This document shows, piece by piece, positions 26,193-34,129 of a stretch of 64,000 nucleotides of DNA (positions are counted from its first letter, which is position 1; each line of letters begins with the position of its first letter). A model generated the notes under the pieces. The model made no database searches, was not told the DNA's origin, and was given only the letters and a program-made list of their open reading frames with translations. Source of the stretch: Bacteroidota bacterium (GTDB taxonomy: Bacteria > Bacteroidota > Bacteroidia > Cytophagales > Cyclobacteriaceae); NCBI GenBank assembly GCA_023428695.1, contig JAEYWY010000013.1, forward strand, positions 53,576 through 117,575, read 5' to 3'. The position numbers were made by a program, and so were the translations under genes.

Positions 26193-27878
26193 ATGGGCCT
26201 AACTACATTGGACATCATCGTCTTCGGCGCCTACTGCCTCTTGATCCTCGGGATCGGCCTCTGGGTATCACGCGATAAAAAAGGTCATCAAAAGAGTGCC
26301 GAGGATTACTTTCTCGCCGGTAAGTCACTTCCGTGGTGGGCTATCGGTGCTTCACTGATCGCAGCCAACATTTCGGCGGAACAATTCATCGGGATGTCGG
26401 GATCGGGATTCGCTATCGGACTGGCTATTGCATCCTACGAATGGATGGCCGCGATCACACTCCTCGTCGTCGGCAAGTTCTTCCTGCCAATCTTTATTAA
26501 GAAAGGTATTTACACGATTCCTGAGTTCGTTGAAAAACGTTTCAGTACCAACCTGAAAACTATACTTGCAGTCTTTTGGCTGGCGCTGTTTGTCTTCGTT
26601 AACCTGACTTCGGTTCTCTACCTGGGAGCTCGCGCCCTCGATACCATCATCGGAACTGGTGACAACAGTCTCATGGTCACATCCATTGTCGCGCTCGGAC
26701 TTTTCGCCGCCGCGTACTCACTTTATGGTGGCCTCTCTGCCGTGGCCTGGACTGACGTTGTGCAGGTTGTGCTGCTTATTTTTGGCGGGCTCGTAACTAC
26801 GTATCTCGCACTCGAACACGTTTCACCTTCCGGAAACATTATTGACGGCTTCGCTCACATCATTGACAAGGTTCCCCAAAAATTTTCGATGATCCTCGAC
26901 AAGGGTGAGATCATAGATCCAAACGGGAAAGATGCATGGTTTGATTTGCCGGGACTCGCGGTTCTCATTGGTGGTATGTGGGTGGCGAACCTTTACTACT
27001 GGGGATTCAACCAGTATATCATTCAAAGAACGCTGGCAGCGAAGAGCCTGGCAGAATCACAAAAAGGGATCGTATTCGCCGCATTTCTCAAATTGTTATT
27101 ACCGTTGATTGTCGTAGTTCCTGGTATCATAGCATTTGTTCTTAATGCCGACGACGCAGGGAATCTGACCCAATCATCGCTTGACTCCAGCTTCATCAAT
27201 CTCGATGGATCTGTCGCGAATGACAATGCATGGCCGTGGCTGATTCAGAAGTTTGTACCTGCGGGTGTGAAAGGACTTGTGTTGGCTGCCCTTGCCGCGG
27301 CTATCGTTTCTTCACTTGCAAGTATGCTTAACTCCACTGCGACCATATTTACGATGGATATCTATCGTCCGTACATCAACAAGACCGCTACAGATAAACA
27401 AACGGTATCTGTTGGACGTATCACCGCGGGAGTTGCGCTCGTTATTGCCATGCTGATTGCGCCACAACTTGGAAATCTCGGTCAGGCGTTCCAGTTCATC
27501 CAGGAATACACCGGCGTATTTTCTCCTGGTATTCTTGCTGTATTCCTTGCCGGATTGTTTTACAAACGTGCAACCAACAGGGCCGCCATTTGGGGCGCCG
27601 TAATATCTATTCCCATTGCAGTATACTTCAAGGTTGCGCCGAAGGGATGGTCAGATGCCGCGATCTTTGTTAACCTGCCCTTCCTCCATCAGATGATGAT
27701 AACAGCAATCCTTACGTTCCTTGTAATCGTACTGCTTAGCAATATTCAGGGTAAAGGCAAGGATGATGAAAAAGGCATTTCGCTCGTTCCTGGCCTGTTT
27801 AAAACGCCACCTGCGTTCAATATTGGCGCAACCATCGTCATTTTGATTTGTATTGTCCTGTATTCCGTCTTCTGGTAA
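26193..27878 (+). CDS. Sodium/sugar symporter (SSS/SGLT family)
   Basis: A 561-aa inner-membrane protein with about 14 hydrophobic segments. SGLT landmarks are the N-terminal GLWVSRDKKG..AEDYFLAGKSLPWWAIG region and the unwound TM1 helix (SLIAANISAEQFIGMSGSG) contributing to sugar and Na+ sites. AAAIVSSLASMLNSTATIF in TM8 holds the Na2-site serines. It resembles Vibrio SglT, a Na+/galactose symporter. Because the upstream genes are for galactose use, galactose or glucose is the likely substrate. It has its own upstream palindrome and a terminator after it. Confidence 0.93.
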   Translation: MGLTTLDIIVFGAYCLLILGIGLWVSRDKKGHQKSAEDYFLAGKSLPWWAIGASLIAANISAEQFIGMSGSGFAIGLAIASYEWMAAITLLVVGKFFLPIFIKKGIYTIPEFVEKRFSTNLKTILAVFWLALFVFVNLTSVLYLGARALDTIIGTGDNSLMVTSIVALGLFAAAYSLYGGLSAVAWTDVVQVVLLIFGGLVTTYLALEHVSPSGNIIDGFAHIIDKVPQKFSMILDKGEIIDPNGKDAWFDLPGLAVLIGGMWVANLYYWGFNQYIIQRTLAAKSLAESQKGIVFAAFLKLLLPLIVVVPGIIAFVLNADDAGNLTQSSLDSSFINLDGSVANDNAWPWLIQKFVPAGVKGLVLAALAAAIVSSLASMLNSTATIFTMDIYRPYINKTATDKQTVSVGRITAGVALVIAMLIAPQLGNLGQAFQFIQEYTGVFSPGILAVFLAGLFYKRATNRAAIWGAVISIPIAVYFKVAPKGWSDAAIFVNLPFLHQMMITAILTFLVIVLLSNIQGKGKDDEKGISLVPGLFKTPPAFNIGATIVILICIVLYSVFW

Positions 27879-27904
27879 GATATTTAACCAAAACCAAACC
27901 TCTG

Positions 27905-27938
27905 AAAGGATCCCTCTCGCAGGGGTCCTTTCTTATTT
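27905..27938 (+). terminator. Rho-independent terminator
   Basis: AAAGGATCCCT (27905-27915) pairs with AGGGGTCCTTT (27921-27931), with one G-T pair, around loop CTCGC, then CTTATTTT. It closes the galactoside cluster. Confidence 0.85.
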
Positions 27939-28037
27939 TCAAGCCTTGACGCCGACGATGCCGGGGTGCGTGGCATGCATTTTTGACTGGCAATTCCGGG
28001 TAAAAATGATAAATTTACCTACCCTAACCGATTTGTC

Positions 28038-31000
28038 ATGTTACTATCGCGGCTTTGCTGTACACTGGGGGGGTGCTTTATTGTCTTCGCGTGTGTCGTT
28101 ACATACGCGCAAGTCCCCAAAATCGTAATCGACTCCAAGGGCCATTCTGCCCGGATCAACAATATCCATTATACGAAGGACGGACATCAACTTGTCACCA
28201 TTTCGGAGGACAAGACCATCAAGATATGGGATGTCGAATCCGGTAAGATGGTGAAGAAATTCGAATCACAAATAGGGGCGGGGCCTGAAGGTATGTTCTA
28301 TGCCTCAGCGTTATCACCGGATGGAAAACTCCTCGCTGTCGCGGGCTACAAAGTGAATGCTGAAAAGGAGAACTACATCATTGTGCTTGACCTTGAAAAG
28401 GAAGTCCAGGTTTCGACAGCGGTGGGCCACACCGATGTGATAAACGCACTCAGCTTTAGTGGCAACGGCAAGTACCTTGCGAGCGGAGCCGCAGACCAAT
28501 CAGTTGGGATCTGGAAAGTGGGCGAGGAGGCAGACTTAAAAATGGTCGTCTCGCTTCCGGTTCAGGGTATAGTTTCGTCCCTGTCATTTAATTCACGTAC
28601 ACAGGACCTCGCAGTTGCTTATGAAGAGAGGGACATAGTTGTTTTTTCGCTCGCAGGCCTCGACCAGGGTGCTACGCGCTTTCCACCCCGGGTCTTCAAA
28701 CATCATAAAGGCCCCGTAGAGAAGGTGCTTTACTCTCCGGACGGAACCTTTCTGGCAAGTTCAAGCCTCGAGAATGAACTTCTCCTGTGGCGCGCCGACG
28801 GATCAATAGCGAAAGATTTCGGAAAGATGAGTGACCCGGTTTACGCCCTTGCCTTTTCATCGGATTCAAAAATTCTGGTAGGTCTTAATATCCGCGGCAA
28901 CGGAACAAGCTGGTCTATTCCATCGGGAAACAAGTTTTCAGATTTCAAAGGCCACGATAATACCGTCTTCTGTGCCGCATTCTCGCCTTCTATGACAAAC
29001 TATGTCGTTGCGTCTGCCGGCGGCGTGAATAACGAAATCCTGCTGTGGAACCCGATCAACGGTATGGCTATCCAAAGAATCAAGGGTAAAGGGAGTGCCG
29101 TTCATTCGGTAGCGTTTGGCGATGGGCTGGAATTGTATGTGAGTCAGGAAGTGAAGGCGGGAGGTAAACCGGTCTATGGAACGAGGTTTGATTTTGCCTC
29201 CCTTGTTATGAACAGAAACGTAACAGGAGCTGCAATCCCCGCACGGAATACGCCAAAAGACGTCGTTCAAACCGGAGAGAATCAATTATCGCTGGGACGT
29301 GGGAAGAACATACTGACAGATCCAAATGAGGATGGCCGGATTCTGGACTTTCTCGTCATGAAGGACGGCAACGTCGTTGTGGCAAGTGATTTCTCATTGA
29401 AGATGTTCAATAAGGACGGACTACCGGTGAAGGAATTCGTCGGCCACTTTGGTGCTGTGCGGACCATTTCGGTTAGCGCCGATGGCGTGTACCTGGCGTC
29501 CGGCGGCGATGACCAGACTATCATCCTTTGGAAGCTGGCAGATACCGGCAATGCGCCCACACTTCGCCAGGCATTTGACGGTCCGGAATGGGCAGAGTTT
29601 TTCTCCGCACTGCCATACGATTCGCTTACCTATGTGCCTACACGCAAGGCCTGGCAGGATGTTATCGGTCAACTGAAAAAAGACGGCGTAAAGGCAGTGC
29701 GAAATGTCGAAGAAGTCTACCGCGGCCTCGCCGAAATGGTGATACCATTCGTAACACTGTTTGTGGCGGAAGATAAGGAATGGGTATGCTGGACTCCGCA
29801 TGGTTACTTCGGTTGTTCTTCCGAAGGCAGTCAGTACTTTGGATGGCATGTCAACCGTGGAATCAATAAGCTCGCCGATTACTACGCAGCCGAACAATTC
29901 TTTGAAATCCTGTTCCGGCCAAAAGAAGTTGCAAAAAGTATTCAGGAAGGAAGACGCGTTGAAGATATCCTTCGTGAATCAGGTGAACGAATCTTCGACC
30001 TTTCCAAGCTGCATCGTCCGCCGGCTGCTTTTTTCGATACGCGCGTAATCAGCCGTTCTACCGACCTGTTGAAGTTTGAAAAAGGCAAGATATATACGCA
30101 AGCCAAACAGTTGCCACTTATTGTGGAAGTTTATGACGGCGGTGGTGGCATTAAAGAAGTAAATATATACCAGAACGACAAGCTCATCATTACCGACAAT
30201 TCTATCAAGACCAAAGGTGAAGGCGACAAAGTCACGCGTACCTACGAGGTGGAGATGGTCAACGAAGTGAATGAATTTAAGGTAGTCGTCATCAACTATC
30301 AGAAAATTGAATCAAGGCCTGATTTGCTCACCGTTGAGTACAAAGGTGAGATACTTGTCACGTCTACGCTGCACGTGCTGGCAATAGGTATAAACAAGTA
30401 TCAGAACGAAAACTATAACCTGAATTACGCGCAACCTGATGCGCGCGCATTCGTAAGCAAACTTAGTGAACGCGGTAAGAGGCTTTTCCGTAATATCAAC
30501 AAGATTGAGATCTACGACGAAGACGCGACGCGCGATAATATCATGATGGCGTTTAAGACCATGGCATCCTATGCCAAGCCGGAAGATGTCTTCCTGTTTT
30601 ATTATGCCGGCCACGGAACGCTCGATGAAGACCACAGTGAAGAGTTCTACCTCGTACCGACGAACGTGACACGACTTTATGGAGATTCTGAACAGTTGAT
30701 GCAGAAAGGTATTTCCGCCTCCGATTTGCGACAGATGCTGACACAGGTCAAGAGCCAGAAACAGGTTATACTCATGGATGCATGTCACTCCGGAGGCGCT
30801 GTTAAGAGCATGTCGGTTCGTTCAGCGGCTAACGATGAAAAAGCAATCTTCCAGCTCGCTCGTAGCGCAGGAGTTGTGATCATCGCGTCGAGCGGATCCA
30901 AACAGTTTGCCACCGAATTTGAAGAACTGAAGCATGGCGTGTTCACCTATGCACTGCTTGAGGCACTCGATGGTAAGGCCGACAACGGTGACAAACGAAT

Positions 31001-31130
31001 TACGGTTAACGAACTGAACTCCTACATGGATAGCCGTGTCCCGGACCTTACCAAGAAGTATGGTGGAAAAACCCAGCACCCTGTAGTGCATATCACCGGA
31101 AACGACTTCCCGATTTCCGTACTTGACTGA
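28038..31130 (+). CDS. WD40-repeat caspase-family (C14) protein
   Basis: A 1030-aa protein. A hydrophobic N-terminus (about 4-24, ending TYAQ) looks like a signal peptide, so it is probably exported. WD40 blades cover about 33-500, with several ending in the classic form (IKIWDV, VGIWKV, LLLWRA, ILLWNP, IILWKL). A middle region (about 510-690) and a beta-rich segment (695-770) lead to a caspase-like domain (about 777-1025). Its catalytic dyad is H859 in YYAGHG and C916 in MDACHSGG. Bacterial caspase homologues (metacaspase/orthocaspase) cleave after basic or acidic residues, and some work in defence or regulated cell death. Whether this one is a protease in the periplasm is unproven. The frame also contains later ATGs, but the upstream start supplies the signal. 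The WYL regulator lies 86 bases downstream. Confidence 0.93.
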   Translation: MLLSRLCCTLGGCFIVFACVVTYAQVPKIVIDSKGHSARINNIHYTKDGHQLVTISEDKTIKIWDVESGKMVKKFESQIGAGPEGMFYASALSPDGKLLAVAGYKVNAEKENYIIVLDLEKEVQVSTAVGHTDVINALSFSGNGKYLASGAADQSVGIWKVGEEADLKMVVSLPVQGIVSSLSFNSRTQDLAVAYEERDIVVFSLAGLDQGATRFPPRVFKHHKGPVEKVLYSPDGTFLASSSLENELLLWRADGSIAKDFGKMSDPVYALAFSSDSKILVGLNIRGNGTSWSIPSGNKFSDFKGHDNTVFCAAFSPSMTNYVVASAGGVNNEILLWNPINGMAIQRIKGKGSAVHSVAFGDGLELYVSQEVKAGGKPVYGTRFDFASLVMNRNVTGAAIPARNTPKDVVQTGENQLSLGRGKNILTDPNEDGRILDFLVMKDGNVVVASDFSLKMFNKDGLPVKEFVGHFGAVRTISVSADGVYLASGGDDQTIILWKLADTGNAPTLRQAFDGPEWAEFFSALPYDSLTYVPTRKAWQDVIGQLKKDGVKAVRNVEEVYRGLAEMVIPFVTLFVAEDKEWVCWTPHGYFGCSSEGSQYFGWHVNRGINKLADYYAAEQFFEILFRPKEVAKSIQEGRRVEDILRESGERIFDLSKLHRPPAAFFDTRVISRSTDLLKFEKGKIYTQAKQLPLIVEVYDGGGGIKEVNIYQNDKLIITDNSIKTKGEGDKVTRTYEVEMVNEVNEFKVVVINYQKIESRPDLLTVEYKGEILVTSTLHVLAIGINKYQNENYNLNYAQPDARAFVSKLSERGKRLFRNINKIEIYDEDATRDNIMMAFKTMASYAKPEDVFLFYYAGHGTLDEDHSEEFYLVPTNVTRLYGDSEQLMQKGISASDLRQMLTQVKSQKQVILMDACHSGGAVKSMSVRSAANDEKAIFQLARSAGVVIIASSGSKQFATEFEELKHGVFTYALLEALDGKADNGDKRITVNELNSYMDSRVPDLTKKYGGKTQHPVVHITGNDFPISVLD

Positions 31131-31216
31131 CGGATTTTTTGAACGTCCGGCGCGTATTGCGTGGCGTCGATTGAGCGCTTTATTTATCTTCAACCCAAGA
31201 GTATTCTGAAAAGAAA

Positions 31217-32185
31217 ATGAACCGAATCGATCGCCTGTCCGCTATACTGATTCAACTGCAAACAAAACGCGTAGTAAAAGCAGAGGAAATCGCAGAACGT
31301 TTTGAGATAAGCCTCCGTACGGTATACCGTGACGTGAAAGCCTTGATGGAAGCCGGTGTTCCGATCGGGTCTGAAGCGGGAAAGGGATACTTCATCGTTG
31401 ACGGTTATCACCTTCCGCCGGTGATGTTCACGCAGACGGAGGCCAGTGCGCTCATGGTTGCAGCAAAACTGGTGGAAAAAATGACCGACCGCTCGGTGCG
31501 TGAATCATTTGAATCGGCCCTGACCAAAATCCGCGCGGTGCTAAATGAACGCGAAAAGGATCATCTGGAAACATTACAGGAACAAATTGAAGTGTGGCAG
31601 GGTCCTAAAAGCGAGACCACATTCCCGGACAATTTTATCAACGACATTCAGAAGGCCGTTGTATCGCGGGAGGTTCTTTGTCTGGACTACTTCTCAAACT
31701 ACAGCAATGAAATCACCAGGCGGGAAGTTGAACCAATTGGTTTATTCTTTTATGGTGGGGCGTGGCACCTTATTGCATGGTGCCGGTTGCGCGGCAGCTA
31801 TCGCGATTTCCGTGTCGACCGTATTCAGAGCCTCGCGAATACCAGCGAGAACTATGATACCCGAAATCTGATCACACTAAAAGAATATATCGCCACCGTA
31901 GCGCAGTCGAATAAGGAAATGATCCGAGTTGTTGTGCGTTTTCAAAAAAGTGCGTCGCGATATATTGGTAACTCCAAATACGGATACGGATTTATTTCTG
32001 AAGAAGAAGTCGATGGCTGGATTCGCATGACGTTCCTGACATGCTACATCAAAGGCATTACGCGATGGCTGCTCATGTTCGGTAATAGCGTTGAAATAGA
32101 ATCACCTGAACTTGTTCGTGAAACCATGATTCATCTCACAGAAGAGTTGGCTGAACACTACCTCCAGGCGGTCGCTGCAAACTAG
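31217..32185 (+). CDS. HTH-WYL transcriptional regulator (YafY family)
   Basis: A 322-aa regulator. The N-terminal helix-turn-helix (about 5-60) has AEEIAERFEISLRTVYRDVK, and a WYL domain spans about 140-215 (with PIGLFFYGGAWHLIAWCRLR), followed by the C-terminal extension of the YafY family. WYL domains bind nucleic-acid or nucleotide ligands in characterised relatives and several control phage-defence or DNA-damage loci; many others control ordinary metabolism. It is downstream of the WD40-caspase gene on the same strand, with 86 bases between, and converges on the membrane-protein gene at 32219. A link to the caspase gene is inference. Confidence 0.9.
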   Translation: MNRIDRLSAILIQLQTKRVVKAEEIAERFEISLRTVYRDVKALMEAGVPIGSEAGKGYFIVDGYHLPPVMFTQTEASALMVAAKLVEKMTDRSVRESFESALTKIRAVLNEREKDHLETLQEQIEVWQGPKSETTFPDNFINDIQKAVVSREVLCLDYFSNYSNEITRREVEPIGLFFYGGAWHLIAWCRLRGSYRDFRVDRIQSLANTSENYDTRNLITLKEYIATVAQSNKEMIRVVVRFQKSASRYIGNSKYGYGFISEEEVDGWIRMTFLTCYIKGITRWLLMFGNSVEIESPELVRETMIHLTEELAEHYLQAVAAN

Positions 32186-32218
32186 AGACTTTCTCAACCG
32201 GTAAGATTTATTCACACA

Positions 32219-33415
32219 CTACACGTAGCTGAACAGCCAGTGTTTGCTTTGTGATTTGATTTTATTATACCACAGGCACAAAGGATACAGCACAAGAACG
32301 AAGCCGATCCACGCGAGGTGCACCATAGACAGTGAAATGCCGTTCCCAGCCGTTATCCCGCCAAAGGTTGCGGTGGCATGAAAATCGATCGCCGACCATG
32401 GCGTGCCCGTCTGAGCCATGAAGATCACAAGTGCGACGATGTGAATAAGGAAAAAATGGATGACATAAAAGAAAAGCGGTACTCGTCCTATCGTCTGCAG
32501 TGGGTTGAAGACTTTCGTTCTTACTTTCTCCAGTGCCGCCAGTGTAATGAAGACCGGCCCTAATGTCATGAGTATGTAAAGAAGCGAAGGTGGATACTTC
32601 TCACAATTGAGAAAACTCAGCAGCGTAAACACAAAGTTGTCCTGAACCTGCCATCCATGCGGATCACCGTAGACATTTGTGAAACGCAGTATCACAAAAA
32701 GTACAACCATTGCGCAGCCGGTCATAAACAGGTACGGTTGCCGCAGTCTGTCGAAGTCGTTCAAATACCACTTACCCAGGACATAACCCAGCAGCAACAC
32801 GCCGAGCCAGGGTATGAGTGGATACATTACCAGAATTCCGGAGTTCGCGAGGGGAATGTAACCGCCACGGAAGAACAGTGTGAAAGGAACATACAGGGAG
32901 TGTGACTCGTTGACGTCAAACTGGTCGAGTATGTTGTGACCGAACAGAATAATGAGCGAAATAGCGAGTATCAGTTTTTCGTCGAGTTTGATAAAGGCTG
33001 CGAGTACAATCATCGACGCGCCTATTGCCCAGATTACCTGGAAGAAAATCAGGTCAAAATACCAGTTGAATGTGAAGCTGAAACGCATGACAACAACTTC
33101 AAGGAGGAGTAGCCAGATCCCGCGGGTAAGCAGGAACGTCCTCATCGCCGAAGAGGACTTACGTTTCGAACTGATGCGGATAGCCATCCCGGCAAGTAAA
33201 ACAAAGGCAGGCGCACAGAAATGGGTGATCCAGCGGGTGAAAAAAAGAATCGGAGTCGTCTCCGAAAGCTCGGTGGGCTCGTATAGAAGTGCGTCGGCGT
33301 GCATGAAGTGGCGGACGTGATCAAGCACCATGATCACCATCACCAGACCGCGAACAATATCTATGGATGATACTCTCGGTTTTTCAACCAAAACGCCCTG
33401 TTGAACGTGTTGCAT
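32219..33415 (-). CDS. DUF1624/HGSNAT-like membrane acyltransferase
   Basis: A 398-aa polytopic protein with about 10 membrane segments. The N-terminal block SSIDIVRGLVMVIMVLDHVR, with the conserved Asp and His, is the signature of the heparan-alpha-glucosaminide N-acetyltransferase domain (DUF1624), which moves acetyl groups across a membrane to a sugar. Eukaryotic HGSNAT acetylates terminal glucosamine; the bacterial substrates are unknown. Length and topology fit the family. It converges with the WYL regulator gene (33 bases apart). Its upstream neighbour at 33573 is divergent. Confidence 0.85.
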   Translation of the reverse strand: MQHVQQGVLVEKPRVSSIDIVRGLVMVIMVLDHVRHFMHADALLYEPTELSETTPILFFTRWITHFCAPAFVLLAGMAIRISSKRKSSSAMRTFLLTRGIWLLLLEVVVMRFSFTFNWYFDLIFFQVIWAIGASMIVLAAFIKLDEKLILAISLIILFGHNILDQFDVNESHSLYVPFTLFFRGGYIPLANSGILVMYPLIPWLGVLLLGYVLGKWYLNDFDRLRQPYLFMTGCAMVVLFVILRFTNVYGDPHGWQVQDNFVFTLLSFLNCEKYPPSLLYILMTLGPVFITLAALEKVRTKVFNPLQTIGRVPLFFYVIHFFLIHIVALVIFMAQTGTPWSAIDFHATATFGGITAGNGISLSMVHLAWIGFVLVLYPLCLWYNKIKSQSKHWLFSYV

Positions 33416-33572
33416 TGCGAATTTGCTTTGTAAAGAGACGGGTTACTGGACGAAACAACGGAAAACGATCATCAGCAGTTGTTAATTTACACCAAAAAAC
33501 ACTGAAAAGCCTACCGTCGCGTCAAGCAAGAATTGTCTAATTTTGGCGATTTGACCGGAAACCAGCCATTGA

Positions 33573-34058
33573 ATGATCAATCTGGATGAATTCAGGAAGG
33601 CCGCCGAACGCCGGCAGGAAGAGAATCGAAAGTATTTGCTCTCGCTGAAGAAAAAAGATGCCCGCCGCGTTGATGATGCATTTCATCGCGTTCACGACGA
33701 AGTCTTTGAAGACATCGACTGTCTCCAGTGTGCGAACTGCTGCAAGACGACGAGTCCCATTTTCTATCAGAACGACATTGACAGGATCGCAAAAACACTT
33801 CGGATGAAGCCCGGCGACTTCGTTGAACGCTATCTCCGGGTGGACGAGGACAACGATTTTGTGCTCAAGTCGTCGCCCTGTCCCTTTCTTGATGGTGACA
33901 ACTACTGCTCCGTTTATGAGGATCGCCCACGGGCCTGCCGCGAGTATCCTCACACCGATCGGAAGAAAATGGTTCAGCTAATGGACCTTACGCACAAAAA
34001 TACGCTCGTGTGTCCTGCTGTTCTTGAAATGGTTGAACGCCTCAGGAGGATCATCTAG
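33573..34058 (+). CDS. YkgJ-family cysteine-cluster protein
   Basis: A 161-aa soluble protein of the YkgJ/CxxCxxCC family (putative zinc- or iron-binding). The N-terminal 50 residues are helical and charged. The cysteine cluster is CLQCANCC near residues 50-57, followed by SSPCPFLDGDNYC and ACREYP around 106-135. This spacing is typical of the family, whose function is undefined though some members are annotated as Fe-S oxidoreductases. Its stop codon TAG shares bases with the stop of a tiny opposing ORF at 34055-34108. Confidence 0.88.
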   Translation: MINLDEFRKAAERRQEENRKYLLSLKKKDARRVDDAFHRVHDEVFEDIDCLQCANCCKTTSPIFYQNDIDRIAKTLRMKPGDFVERYLRVDEDNDFVLKSSPCPFLDGDNYCSVYEDRPRACREYPHTDRKKMVQLMDLTHKNTLVCPAVLEMVERLRRII

Positions 34059-34108
34059 ACGATGATCCTCACGAGAAGCACGATGAGAATGAGAAAGAAT
34101 ATGATCAT
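34055..34108 (-). CDS. Possible 17-aa hydrophobic peptide
   Basis: The minus-strand ORF ATG(34108)...TAG(34055) encodes MIIFFLILIVLLVRIIV, hydrophobic apart from one Arg. It starts 21 bases after the stop of the PspC-domain gene on the same strand. Its stop codon overlaps that of the convergent YkgJ gene (a shared CTAG). Such a run of hydrophobic codons is unlikely by chance outside a coding region, but no ribosome site is obvious. Confidence 0.3.
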   Translation of the reverse strand: MIIFFLILIVLLVRIIV

Positions 34109-34129
34109 AGGAGTGGGGTTTTCGAATTA

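Noticed and set aside
29421..30788. Long minus-strand frames (158 codons each) within the WD40-caspase gene
   Set aside because: They are antisense to a clearly coding gene with intact domains; shadows of its codon use.
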